A stretch of 34,920 nt of DNA from Casp-actino8 sp044358015 (GCA_044358015.1 JBIKOO010000015.1:1-34920), one strand, 5' to 3'; shown: positions 1-7,429, counted from the stretch's first letter. Made by a program: numbers and translations. Notes: generated by a model not told the origin, from the letters alone.

Positions 1-95
1 GGCATGTACTTTCGTGCCTCATCAAAATGAAGACGGCTTTGCGGGTGACGGTCGGCGAAATCACGTCGCGCGACTTCAAGTTGATCGTTGAACAT
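1..95 (-). CDS. Probable class-III aminotransferase (glutamate-1-semialdehyde aminomutase-like), N-terminal fragment
   Basis: Only the first 31 codons lie inside the window; the gene runs off its left edge. The peptide starts MFNDQLEVARRDFADRH and continues with PQSRLHFDEARKYM. This resembles the N-terminal helix of PLP-dependent class-III aminotransferases of the glutamate-1-semialdehyde type, where a similar stretch precedes the MPGG segment. A stop codon lies six codons upstream in frame, so this ATG is the natural start. No ribosome binding site is obvious. The family call rests on a short N-terminal resemblance and on no catalytic residue, so it is tentative; that a protein-coding gene begins here is more secure. 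Confidence 0.45.
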   Translation of the reverse strand, partial: MFNDQLEVARRDFADRHPQSRLHFDEARKYM

Positions 96-149
96 GCGGC
101 AAGCGTAGATCGCTTATTGAAGTGGCAGGAACATCAGTTGATACTCGGG

Positions 150-222
150 TGGAGATGAGGAGAATTGAACTCCTGGCCTCTACGATGCGAACGTAGCGCT
201 CTGCCAACTGAGCTACACCCCC
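150..222 (-). tRNA. tRNA-Ala (anticodon CGC)
   Basis: Read on the minus strand this folds as a full cloverleaf of 73 nt. The acceptor stem GGGGGTG pairs with CATCTCC, with two G-U pairs, and the discriminator base is A. The D-arm contains AGCTCAGTTGGCAGAGC. The anticodon stem CTACG/CGTAG encloses the loop TTCGCAT, so the anticodon is CGC (plus-strand positions 187-189) reading GCG alanine codons. The T-arm contains GTTCAATTC. The terminal CCA is not encoded, since CCC follows the discriminator. It lies just downstream of the sepX/glpR-like gene. Confidence 0.95.
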
Positions 223-261
223 GAAGGTGTTTAAACTCTAGCGACGAATTGACGGCGTGCG

Positions 262-756
262 TCAGGCAGCACGAACCCAGTCACGGCGATACGGCTGCTG
301 TGAGCTCGGGTATCGGCGCAATTGAGAAAGTTTGTAGCAATAGCCAGCCAACGAAATGGCCGACAGCACAAACACATAAATGAAAAGGTCGCTCTTGGTC
401 GTGAAGGCAATGAATGCCGACCCCACCGACACCAAGGCCAAAGTCACCAGCACATTTTGTCGACGTTGTTTAATGAGATGCTGACGGCTGACATTTTGGC
501 GAACGATGCCACGAGTAGGTGTGGCGTGCGATAGATGCATGGAACGTTGACGACCTGGCGATGGCGCCAACGGACGAGCCATCGATCGCATTGGCGATCC
601 TGGTCGAACTGGAGCCGAGCGCTGCAAGGTGGACAATTGGCGACGGAAATCAACAACCGAAGAATTGGGACGATTGTCCTGACGACCACGCAATAACGGA
701 GGAACGAGAACCGCGGCCCATGCTGCGACAACTACTAACAAAACAATGGTGCCCAC
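262..756 (-). CDS. SepX/GlpR-like divisome membrane protein
   Basis: A 164-residue membrane protein starting at a GTG preceded by a strong Shine-Dalgarno (GGGAGG, 8-nt spacing). Residues 3-22 form an N-terminal membrane segment ending in VLVPPLLRGR, followed by SSVVDFRRQLSTLQRSAP, a basic Ser/Pro/Arg-rich linker, and two more membrane segments at about 103-118 and 123-140. This layout, with the hydrophobic anchor, the SV-D-FRR-L motif and the C-terminal TM pair, is that of the actinobacterial SepX/GlpR family. Members help organise the FtsZ ring, and in corynebacteria GlpR is the membrane receptor of the MoeA-like protein Glp. The moeA gene nearby fits that pairing. The protein is shorter than I recall for mycobacterial homologues (the linker is compact). 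Identity rests on topology, motif and neighbourhood. Confidence 0.7.
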   Translation of the reverse strand: MGTIVLLVVVAAWAAVLVPPLLRGRQDNRPNSSVVDFRRQLSTLQRSAPVRPGSPMRSMARPLAPSPGRQRSMHLSHATPTRGIVRQNVSRQHLIKQRRQNVLVTLALVSVGSAFIAFTTKSDLFIYVFVLSAISLAGYCYKLSQLRRYPSSQQPYRRDWVRAA

Positions 757-956
757 GACGACGTCCTCCCCTCAATCTTGAATCAGTGATCTGGCTTTTG
801 CATGAACGATCTGGCGACCACCGATGTGGTCACGGGTTACTAGGCAACCCGCTTCATTACAGTTTTACAACATTCGTGACGAACGACGCAATATTAGGCG
901 AACTTTTGGTGAACGACGTGTCAGGACATCAACCCCACCCGAAACCATGATTCTGG

Positions 957-1481
957 CTATTTCCCCTGTTCAGGGGCTCGTCGATAGGTTCCCGAAGCAC
1001 CGCCGGTCTTCTCCCACAGGGCCAACTCACCGATGACCATCGACTTATCAATGGCCTTACACATGTCATAAATGGTCAACGCCGCCACGGAGCAAGCGCA
1101 GAGGGCCTCCATTTCGACTCCAGTGCGCTCAAACACCTCGGCATGAGCCTCGACCAGGATGTGATCACCGGCGATCTCAAAGCTGACTGAGGTACTTGTC
1201 AACATCACCGGGTGACACAACGGAATCAGGTCTGAGGTTCGTTTGGCAGCCTGAATGCCGGCAATTCGCGCCACTGCCAAAACATCGCCTTTTTTGAGAT
1301 CTTGATGTGTCACTGCGGCAATCGTGTCCGGGCGCATGAAGATCTTGCAGCGAGCGACCGCCCGACGCTGCGAGGGTTGTTTGGCTCCGACATCAACCAT
1401 GCGCGCCTGGCCCTGCTGATCAAGGTGCGTCAACCCAGATTCGTGGGAGTCAGGTTGATTTGAGCTTGCAGTCACATCCAT
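957..1481 (-). CDS. moaC: Cyclic pyranopterin monophosphate synthase MoaC
   Basis: MoaC acts with MoaA in the first step of molybdenum cofactor synthesis, turning the MoaA product made from GTP into cyclic pyranopterin monophosphate in the cytosol. The family blocks are intact: ARMVDVGAKQ near the N-terminus, KKGDVLAVARIAGIQAAKRT, DLIPLCHPVML, TGVEMEALCACSVAALTIYD, and MCKAIDKSMVIG with the catalytic-region Lys and Asp. The C-terminal KTGGASGTY is also typical. I place the start at the ATG giving MDVTASSN. An in-frame TTG five codons upstream (1496) is also possible, and neither has a Shine-Dalgarno. It is separated from moaA by the oppositely oriented DUF2071 gene, so it is probably transcribed alone or together with sepX/glpR downstream. 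Confidence 0.95.
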   Translation of the reverse strand: MDVTASSNQPDSHESGLTHLDQQGQARMVDVGAKQPSQRRAVARCKIFMRPDTIAAVTHQDLKKGDVLAVARIAGIQAAKRTSDLIPLCHPVMLTSTSVSFEIAGDHILVEAHAEVFERTGVEMEALCACSVAALTIYDMCKAIDKSMVIGELALWEKTGGASGTYRRAPEQGK

Positions 1482-1551
1482 AAGAGTATCTGCCAAATGA
1501 GATTGAAAGAGTCAGGAGTCACCTAGTCCCGACAAGACACCGGCGAACTAC

Positions 1552-2268
1552 ATGCTCAACGATGGAGATATGAAGGTCATGACGCAGCAGTGGCAAGACT
1601 TACTCTTTGCGCATTGGGCATATTCGCCCGAGGTCGTCCAACGACTTCTTCCTGATGGCGTTGAACTCGACACTTTTGCCGGCAATGCCTATGTGGGTCT
1701 CGTGCCATTCAACATGCGCAACTTGCGACTGCGGGGCCTTCCCCCGATTCCCACCACCTCAAACTTCGCTGAAGTCAATGTCCGCACGTACGTCAAATCG
1801 CGAGGCCGTTCAGCAGTGTGGTTCTTCTCGCTCGACACACAAAAACTTCTTCCAACTTTGGTCGCACGTCTGGCATTCAAACTTCCGTATTGCTACGGCA
1901 ACGCACGGGTCACGTTGACCGGACAAGGTGAAGGCGCGATATTGACCAGCAATGTTGAACGCAAGTGGCCACACCACTCAGCTTCGGCACTCGCTGTTCG
2001 CGTTGGCGCTCCAATTGAACCTGGCCCCCTCGAGAAGTTTTTGACGTCACGTTGGGGACTCGTCTCATCATCGCGCGGTAATCGGTTGTGGTACGGAGCA
2101 GTTGAACACGAGCCGTGGCCGCTTCATCATGCTGAATTGCTACATCTTGACGACAATCTCATCACTGCTGCGGGACTCCCCCGCCCACAAGGTGAGCCAC
2201 ACTTGCTATTTAGCCCCGGGGTTCACACCAACATTCATTCGCTAGAGAAACTGGCATTCATTCGCTAG
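1552..2268 (+). CDS. DUF2071 (YqjF-like) protein
   Basis: A soluble protein of up to 238 residues matching the DUF2071/YqjF family: QQWQDLLFAHWAYSPEVVQRLLPDG at the N-terminus, then DTFAGNAYVGLVPFNM, a conserved FAEVNVRTYV block and GVWFFSLD-like (AVWFFSLDT). Late in the protein comes LWYGAVEHEPWPLHHAELL and a terminal LFSPGVHTNIHSLEKL. Its biochemical function is unknown. In-frame ATGs at 1570 and 1579 are alternative starts, and the later ones fit the family's usual N-terminus better. It points opposite to moaA and moaC and appears inserted between them. The last codons and the stop lie within a 23-bp tandem duplication that altered the C-terminus by three residues (see that entry). Confidence 0.85.
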   Translation: MLNDGDMKVMTQQWQDLLFAHWAYSPEVVQRLLPDGVELDTFAGNAYVGLVPFNMRNLRLRGLPPIPTTSNFAEVNVRTYVKSRGRSAVWFFSLDTQKLLPTLVARLAFKLPYCYGNARVTLTGQGEGAILTSNVERKWPHHSASALAVRVGAPIEPGPLEKFLTSRWGLVSSSRGNRLWYGAVEHEPWPLHHAELLHLDDNLITAAGLPRPQGEPHLLFSPGVHTNIHSLEKLAFIR

Positions 2269-2277
2269 AGAAACTGG
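2232..2277 (+). repeat. Perfect 23-bp tandem duplication across the DUF2071 stop
   Basis: Positions 2232-2254 are repeated exactly at 2255-2277. With one copy the protein would end ...HSLEKLA and stop at TGA. The extra copy shifts the reading frame so that it ends ...LEKLAFIR and stops at a TAG inside the second copy. The perfect identity implies a recent event, probably replication slippage. Confidence 0.95.
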
Positions 2278-2311
2278 CCTGAAAAACTGACCCGAACAAG
2301 AACGAGTGAAA

Positions 2312-3352
2312 TCAGCCGCCAATTTGCGACATTGACCGTTTGGGTCGAATGAAATTTACTTGATTGATCTGATGTCCCGCCCACTTAGTGCCGACGGCTC
2401 GTTCAACTTCGGCCGCCACTGCCGCGTCATCGGCTCCTGAGCGCATGAGATCTCTCAGATCAAATTCAGTTGTCGCAAACAAACATGTTCTGAATTGTCC
2501 ATCAGCGGTGAGTCGCACGCGATCACAGTCTCCGCAGAATGGTTTGGTCACACTCGGAATGACACCGACGCTTCCCTTGCCGTCGAGATAGCGCCAGCGA
2601 TCGGCGGGAGCAGCACCACGCGCTGGAATCAATTCGAGCGGGTGTACTTGAGCAATTTGTTCAACGATTTCGTCTTGGCTCACGACTTTGTCACTCAACC
2701 AATGACCTTCAGCATCGAGTGGCATGAATTCAATGAAACGCACTTCAACACCCTTGGCTCGCCCAAATTCGGCGAGATCAAGAATCTCATTGTCGTTGAC
2801 TCCACGCTCAACAACTGCATTGATCTTGACGCTCGAGAAACCGGCGCCAATTGCCGCATCAATTCCGGCCAATACGCGCGGCAATTCATCGCGGCGGGTC
2901 ATCTGTTCAAACTTTGCTCGATTAAGTGTGTCGAGACTGATGTTCACTCGCGCAATTCCGGCCAACTTCAATTCGTCAACACAGTTCGCCAATGTCGCGC
3001 CGTTCGTGGTGATCGCCAGATCGATTGGTTGGCCAGCAAGAGGCGAAGCAGAATCCTTTGGCACCGACAGTGCCGCAAGCTTGGCGACCAAAACTGGCAA
3101 GTGGGCACGCATCGTGGGCTCACCACCAGTTAAGCGAATTCCATCGACACCGAAATGTTCGACGACAATGCGAGCTAAGCGTTCAATTTCTTCAAAGGTC
3201 AAGACTTCAGTCTTTGGCAACCACACCATGCCTTCGGCCGGCATGCAGTAGGTGCAACGAAAATTGCAGCGATCAGTCACCGAAATTCGGAGGTCGCGAA
3301 TGGTTCGACCATACGGGTCAACCAGATCTCGAACAACTGCAGTTGATGACAT
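2312..3352 (-). CDS. moaA: GTP 3',8-cyclase MoaA (radical SAM)
   Basis: MoaA is the radical-SAM enzyme that converts GTP to 3',8-cyclo-7,8-dihydro-GTP, the first committed step of molybdenum cofactor synthesis. The N-terminal cluster motif CNFRCTYC (Cys29, Cys33, Cys36) binds the SAM [4Fe-4S] cluster, followed by RLTGGEP. The C-terminal substrate-cluster cysteines are Cys273, Cys276 and Cys290 within CGDCDRVRLTADGQFRTC. The protein ends in Gly-Gly, the family's functional tail. At 346 residues it is of normal length. Its ATG lies four bases past the moeA stop, so the two form one operon read moeA-moaA. Confidence 0.97.
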   Translation of the reverse strand: MSSTAVVRDLVDPYGRTIRDLRISVTDRCNFRCTYCMPAEGMVWLPKTEVLTFEEIERLARIVVEHFGVDGIRLTGGEPTMRAHLPVLVAKLAALSVPKDSASPLAGQPIDLAITTNGATLANCVDELKLAGIARVNISLDTLNRAKFEQMTRRDELPRVLAGIDAAIGAGFSSVKINAVVERGVNDNEILDLAEFGRAKGVEVRFIEFMPLDAEGHWLSDKVVSQDEIVEQIAQVHPLELIPARGAAPADRWRYLDGKGSVGVIPSVTKPFCGDCDRVRLTADGQFRTCLFATTEFDLRDLMRSGADDAAVAAEVERAVGTKWAGHQINQVNFIRPKRSMSQIGG

Positions 3353-3356
3353 GTCT

Positions 3357-4649
3357 TCAGGATACGAGAAGGATGGTCAGGACCTCTCCCCCAGCCTCCA
3401 CCCCGTTGCCATTGGGAACCACTGCAATGGCATTAGCCAAGGCCGAAGCCGCCAATTGATGACTTCCCTGCGAACGAACCGAATCAATGTGAAGTCGACC
3501 GTCGTCCTTGAAGTGTGCAATCACTCGCTGATAGTGGACTTTGCCATCCGACGAGCGCTTGATTGGGCTGTCGGCAATGGCAGTGATCATCGGACGATCC
3601 CATGCCGACTCTGGGTGCCCAGCCATCTTGCGAATTGCCGGACGGGCCAATAGTTCAAAACTCACTAACGAGCTCACGGGATTCCCGGGCAAGCCAAACA
3701 CCGGCACACGACGACCATGTGAAGATTGCAAAAGGCCGAACGCAAAAGGTTTAGCCGGTTTGATCGCCAGTTGCATCCAATGCATCTCAGCGATGCGAGA
3801 AAGAACTGCCTTGACGACGTCGTAGTCGCCCATGCTGACTCCACCGCTTGTCACGATGGCATCACATTCAGTCGCAGCTTGCCGCAGAACTATCTCTAGG
3901 GCATTCTCATCATCACGAATGATGCCGTAATCAATCGCCTCGGCGCCAGCTTGCCTAACGAGTCCCAGGAGCATCGTGCGATTACTTTCTCGAATTTGTC
4001 CGGGAGCCAAAACACTTCCGTCATCGATGAGTTCATCACCAGTTGATAACACCGCGACGCGCACTCGCGGGTACACCAAAGGCTTGCGACAATTAATGCT
4101 TGCGAGAACCCCTGCGACCGACGGCCGAATCTCGGTGCCACTTTGAAAAACCATGTCGCCGACACGAACGTCGTCACCAGCACCTCGAAGAGCATCGCCG
4201 GAACGCGACTCTTTGAAAATCTGCACCAACTGCGAACCATCAAAATTATGACGCTCGCCAACAAATTTTGTGTCTTCAACCATGACCACGGCATCAGCAC
4301 CTGGTGGCATTGGCGCACCGGTCATGATACGAATCGCTGTTCCATCCAGAAGAACAACATCACCCGCTGCACCGGCGGCGATTTCTCCGACCACCCGCAA
4401 CGACACCGGTTGATCTATGCATGCCCCGCCAGTATCTACGGCGCGTACGGCATAACCGTCAACCGCCGAATTAGCAAACGGAGGGACATTCTCCGATGAT
4501 GAAATATCGCCAGCAAGTACATATCCGGTCGCAACACTGACGTCAATCGTGACTGGCTCAGACGTATTGCACGCCGACAAGACCAGTGCCCGAGCCTCGT
4601 GAATAGGAACGAGCGAATTCGGTTTTGATTGAAAAGCATCGGCGGCCAC
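3357..4649 (-). CDS. moeA: Molybdopterin molybdenumtransferase MoeA (gephyrin-like; possible Glp counterpart)
   Basis: MoeA inserts molybdate into adenylated molybdopterin. Visible blocks are PPFANSAVDGYAVR, MTGAPMPPGADAVVMVEDT, a central MoCF/MogA-like domain with VLSTGDEL, TSGGVSMGDYDVVK, KPAKPFAFG and GLPGNPVSSLVSFE, then the C-terminal beta domain. The reading frame is open further upstream (to 4712), but I choose the GTG giving MAADAFQSK. It starts just before the conserved domain and has TACCGT exactly 7 bases upstream, fitting leaderless transcription. Position next to galU and near sepX/glpR matches the actinobacterial locus in which the MoeA-like Glp binds FtsZ and the GlpR membrane protein. 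Whether this copy serves cofactor synthesis, division or both cannot be told from sequence. The adjacent moaA favours at least a cofactor role. Confidence 0.93.
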   Translation of the reverse strand: MAADAFQSKPNSLVPIHEARALVLSACNTSEPVTIDVSVATGYVLAGDISSSENVPPFANSAVDGYAVRAVDTGGACIDQPVSLRVVGEIAAGAAGDVVLLDGTAIRIMTGAPMPPGADAVVMVEDTKFVGERHNFDGSQLVQIFKESRSGDALRGAGDDVRVGDMVFQSGTEIRPSVAGVLASINCRKPLVYPRVRVAVLSTGDELIDDGSVLAPGQIRESNRTMLLGLVRQAGAEAIDYGIIRDDENALEIVLRQAATECDAIVTSGGVSMGDYDVVKAVLSRIAEMHWMQLAIKPAKPFAFGLLQSSHGRRVPVFGLPGNPVSSLVSFELLARPAIRKMAGHPESAWDRPMITAIADSPIKRSSDGKVHYQRVIAHFKDDGRLHIDSVRSQGSHQLAASALANAIAVVPNGNGVEAGGEVLTILLVS

Positions 4650-4656
4650 GACCAAG

Positions 4657-4662
4657 ACGGTA
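4657..4662 (-). promoter_or_regulatory. Candidate -10 element, leaderless moeA
   Basis: TACCGT on the minus strand, 7 bases before the GTG of moeA. It fits the TANNNT actinobacterial -10 at leaderless spacing. No convincing -35 is visible. Confidence 0.5.
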
Positions 4663-4734
4663 CAAGACAGACGGTTCAACACAAACCCACAATTGATTGT
4701 GACAGCACCCACGAATCGACCTCGTTGCGATCTC

Positions 4735-4740
4735 TACACT
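4735..4740 (+). promoter_or_regulatory. Candidate -10 element, leaderless DUF1089 gene
   Basis: TACACT, 7 bases before the ATG at 4748. There is no Shine-Dalgarno, so leaderless initiation is likely. Confidence 0.5.
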
Positions 4741-4747
4741 CATATCC

Positions 4748-5317
4748 ATGAGCGCTGCGCCGAACCATGTCAGTCACTTGCCCCTTGAAGGTATGACTGC
4801 TATTTGGCAAGGAGTCGCCAATGACCACACCGAGACCCTGACTCTGCATTTTGAAAATGAGTCGTGGACCATCAACAGCCAGATCACTGGCCTTGACATC
4901 CAATACGTCTTGCGCCTCAACGCGACCTGGCAACTTCAGCAAATGTTGCTCTTTCGCGACCTTGACGAACCCGACTTGTGGTTAGCAAATGATGGACGTG
5001 GCAAGTGGGGTGAAGTGAATGGCGCGCAGATCCGCGATATCGGAGGCTGTACCGATCTTGATGTTCGAGGCAGTTCATTCAGCCGCGTGATGGCAATACG
5101 AAAACTGGCGATTGATATTGGCTCAACATCGGTCATTGATTCGGTCGTTGTAGATCCAGAAACGCTTGGCGTCACTCGTTCGCGCTTGACCTATACCCGC
5201 CTAGCCGAACAACTGTGGAAAGTTCAACGCGACGATGATCACGACGATCATGAAGTCGAGGTTGACGCCTTTGGTTTACCGATCGACATTCCTGGACACT
5301 TCACACGCCTCAGTTAG
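4748..5317 (+). CDS. Putative glycolipid-binding protein, DUF1089 family
   Basis: A cytosolic 189-residue protein with the family's ordered features: an aromatic opening (MTAIWQGV), a central VLRLNATWQ region, a DLWLANDGRGKWGE block, then GCTDLDVRGSSFSRVMAIRKLAIDIG, where the usual form is GC-DVD---T-F-N-LPIRRL. The C-terminus has TYTRLAEQLWKVQ and DAFGLPIDIPGHFTRLS. Members are called putative glycolipid-binding from structure; no reaction is established. It is divergent from moeA and convergent with galU, whose stop is only three bases away. It has no signal peptide or membrane segment. Confidence 0.75.
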   Translation: MSAAPNHVSHLPLEGMTAIWQGVANDHTETLTLHFENESWTINSQITGLDIQYVLRLNATWQLQQMLLFRDLDEPDLWLANDGRGKWGEVNGAQIRDIGGCTDLDVRGSSFSRVMAIRKLAIDIGSTSVIDSVVVDPETLGVTRSRLTYTRLAEQLWKVQRDDDHDDHEVEVDAFGLPIDIPGHFTRLS

Positions 5318-5320
5318 ATG

Positions 5321-6205
5321 TCAGAGCACTTCGCGAAGCCATGCGCGCAGACCTTGACCGAATTCTGGATGATCAAGCCCAGCTTCGATGACTGCTTCAA
5401 TCCATCCAAGCGGATTACCGACATCGCGTCGACCAATTGTTGAAATGACCCCATGTAACGGTGTTTGTTCGGCCTGAATAGACAAAGCATCAGTGAGTTG
5501 AATCTCGCCAGATCCGCCCGGAGCCAACGCATCCAGAATGTCAAAAATATCGGGGGTCAACGCATACCGTCCGATGATGGCGAGATCGCTCGGAGCTTCA
5601 TCGTTGCGAGGTTTTTCAACGACATCAGCAATTGGCAAGAATTCAACCCCCTCACTCGTCTGCAATTCGCCCCGTGGAGTCACAATTCCGTAGCGAAAGA
5701 GTTCGTCCTTCGGCATCTGTTTCAAAGCAACTGCACCGACGCTGGCTTTCTGCGTCAAAGTTGCAAGGTCAATCAAAAGACGCGAGTCCTGCATCAGTTC
5801 ATCGGGCAGCATCACAAAAAATGGTTCCGAACCAACAAAGTCTCGAGCACAGGCAACGGCATGCCCCAAACCACGTGGAGCGTCCTGGTAGGCAAACGAA
5901 ATACGCACATCGTTGCCATAACGACGCAACTGTTCAGCCAAGGCACCTCGCCCCTGTTTGACCAAACTTGCCTCGACTTCCGGCGATGCTGCGAAGTACT
6001 GCTCAATTGCTGGCTTTGACCGACTTGTCACAATGACCAAGTGATCAACTCCCGCACCGAGTGCCTCGTCGACAATGAGTTGCAAGGCTGGGCGTTCAAG
6101 GATGGGTAATAGTTCCTTGGGCACCGCCTTCGTTGCTGGCAACATTCGGGTGCCCTGCCCAGCGGCTGGAATAACGGCTGTGCGTATACGTGAGGGTAAC
6201 GCCAT
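5321..6205 (-). CDS. galU: UTP-glucose-1-phosphate uridylyltransferase
   Basis: GalU makes UDP-glucose from UTP and glucose-1-phosphate for cell-wall polysaccharides and glycolipids. The nucleotidyltransferase signature PAAGQGTRMLPATKAVPKE is at the N-terminus, followed by PALQLIVDEALGAGVDHLVIVT. FVMLPDELMQD and the later VVEKP, IGRYALTPDIFD and GEIQLTDAL blocks are all in order. I use the ATG giving MALPSR. It has TAGAGT six bases upstream; an in-frame GTG two codons earlier (6211) is the alternative. At 294 residues it is of normal size. It is divergent from fmdB with overlapping promoter elements. Confidence 0.96.
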   Translation of the reverse strand: MALPSRIRTAVIPAAGQGTRMLPATKAVPKELLPILERPALQLIVDEALGAGVDHLVIVTSRSKPAIEQYFAASPEVEASLVKQGRGALAEQLRRYGNDVRISFAYQDAPRGLGHAVACARDFVGSEPFFVMLPDELMQDSRLLIDLATLTQKASVGAVALKQMPKDELFRYGIVTPRGELQTSEGVEFLPIADVVEKPRNDEAPSDLAIIGRYALTPDIFDILDALAPGGSGEIQLTDALSIQAEQTPLHGVISTIGRRDVGNPLGWIEAVIEAGLDHPEFGQGLRAWLREVL

Positions 6206-6211
6206 CCTCAC

Positions 6212-6217
6212 ACTCTA
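6212..6217 (-). promoter_or_regulatory. Candidate -10 element, leaderless galU
   Basis: TAGAGT on the minus strand, 6 bases before the galU ATG. It shares the palindromic TCTAGA core with the divergent fmdB -10. Confidence 0.55.
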
Positions 6218-6221
6218 GACT
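6216..6221 (+). promoter_or_regulatory. Candidate -10 element of fmdB
   Basis: TAGACT, about 22 bases before the fmdB ATG, leaving a short leader that contains the Shine-Dalgarno GGAG. It overlaps the galU -10 by two bases on the opposite strand. Confidence 0.45.
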
Positions 6222-6243
6222 TAGGAGTTCGGAGAACAGCCCT

Positions 6244-6567
6244 ATGCCTATTTACGTTTACAAATTCACCGACACTGGCGAGACCATCGAAGTCCATCAA
6301 GCCTTTACCGATGATGCCCTCACCGAGTACCCCCATCCTTCAGATGGCGCAGTGCGACCAGTGAAGAAAGTTTTCCAGCCAGTTGGCGTGACCTTCAAAG
6401 GTGGCGGTTTCTATAAGACCGACAGTCGTGGTGGTTCATCGAGCACTACACCTTCAACAAGTACTACCGCTACGAGCGACACTTCCTCAACTGCGACTCC
6501 TGCCGCTACTCCGGCGGCGCCATCGCCATCAGTCGCCCCGTCAAGTTCGCCGTCAACGCCAGCCTGA
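6244..6567 (+). CDS. FmdB/Ruc-family small protein lacking all zinc-ribbon cysteines
   Basis: A 107-residue protein with Shine-Dalgarno GGAG nine bases upstream. The first 60 residues follow the FmdB zinc-ribbon family closely: MPIYVYKFTDTG, HQAFTDDALTEY, then VRPVKKVFQPVGVTFKGGGF and YKTDSR. A low-complexity Ser/Thr/Pro/Ala tail follows, as in the mycobacterial redox-regulated chaperone Ruc (Rv0991c), which also sits next to galU. The family normally has two CxxC pairs that bind zinc and sense oxidation. Here the first is replaced by FTDT and the second by YPHP, and the protein contains no cysteine at all. It therefore cannot be a zinc- or thiol-switched protein of the usual kind. Its 3' end overlaps the convergent uppP by 15 bases. 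Confidence 0.8.
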   Translation: MPIYVYKFTDTGETIEVHQAFTDDALTEYPHPSDGAVRPVKKVFQPVGVTFKGGGFYKTDSRGGSSSTTPSTSTTATSDTSSTATPAATPAAPSPSVAPSSSPSTPA

Positions 6568-7383
6568 GGCTGCGATCGCCAATATCGCCACTCCAGCGAC
6601 AACGCGATAGATCACAAACGCGTCAAACGATTTTGAGCGGACCAATTTCAACAATCCCGCCACCGCCAACCAGCCTGACAATCCTGACGTCAGTATTCCG
6701 ACCGCCATCGGAATGAGCAATCCGTCAGGAATGCCGTCGGTAAACAAATCCAACATTTTCACCGTGACTGCTCCTGCCGTCACTGGAATACTCAATAAGA
6801 ACGAGAATCGCACCGCGGTATCTCGATCAAAACCCATCACCCGAGCAGCCGAGATACTGATTCCCGAACGCGAAGTTCCGGGGTTCAGCGCGAGGACTTG
6901 AGCTAATCCAATCGCGATCGCATCGCGTGACGTCATTTCTTCAAATTTGCGCTGGCCACGACGGCGATCAGCCCAAGCAAGCAGTAAACCGAAACCAATT
7001 AACGACGCGGCGATAATCACGGGCTTGCCAAGATGTTTGTCAATCCAATTTCCTGCGAATGCGCCAAAAAGTCCTGCCGGGATACTGGCAACTACGAGCA
7101 ACCAAGCCAAACGACCTTCGGTTGTATGCGGTTTCTTTTTCTGCACAACCATGCGCAAACCATCGCGTACATAACGAACCAAATCGTGACGGAAGTAGAT
7201 AACAACGGCAATCAAGGTTCCGAGGTGCAGCGAAACATTAAAAGCTTTCTCTACTGAGACATCAGAGAAATCGTTCCATCCGAATAGCCATGGGACCAGC
7301 AACAAGTGCCCACTCGACGAAATTGGCAAAAACTCAGACAGACCTTGCATGAGCCCTAAAACAATGGCGTGAAAAATTGGCAC
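6553..7383 (-). CDS. uppP: Undecaprenyl-diphosphatase UppP (BacA)
   Basis: An integral membrane phosphatase that recycles undecaprenyl diphosphate, the lipid carrier of peptidoglycan and other envelope polymers. The two active-site motifs are present: EFLPISSSGH at residues 17-26 and LNPGTSRSGISISAARVMG in the second half. Around eight membrane helices are visible, including a Gly/Ala-rich C-terminal segment. The 276-residue length is normal. The start is a GTG giving MPIFHAIVLGLMQG. There is no Shine-Dalgarno; TAAACA six bases upstream is a weak -10 candidate. Confidence 0.95.
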   Translation of the reverse strand: MPIFHAIVLGLMQGLSEFLPISSSGHLLLVPWLFGWNDFSDVSVEKAFNVSLHLGTLIAVVIYFRHDLVRYVRDGLRMVVQKKKPHTTEGRLAWLLVVASIPAGLFGAFAGNWIDKHLGKPVIIAASLIGFGLLLAWADRRRGQRKFEEMTSRDAIAIGLAQVLALNPGTSRSGISISAARVMGFDRDTAVRFSFLLSIPVTAGAVTVKMLDLFTDGIPDGLLIPMAVGILTSGLSGWLAVAGLLKLVRSKSFDAFVIYRVVAGVAILAIAASGWR

Positions 7384-7429
7384 GCAACATGTTTAGTGCA
7401 TGAGTTGATGTTCAGAAGCGCACTGGACC

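Noticed and set aside
519..950. Open frame of 143 codons on the plus strand opposite sepX/glpR
   Set aside because: It lies antisense to a gene with a strong Shine-Dalgarno, three membrane segments and a family motif. Its own peptide is unlike any protein I know.
2495..3133. Open frame of 212 codons antisense to moaA
   Set aside because: moaA is unmistakable with all cluster cysteines; the antisense frame is a composition shadow.
4650..4712. Upstream extension of moeA (21 extra codons)
   Set aside because: The extra residues are not MoeA-like, and the GTG at 4649 has a properly spaced -10 element.
5465..6019. Open frame of 184 codons antisense to galU
   Set aside because: galU fully explains the region and the antisense peptide has no domain-like pattern.
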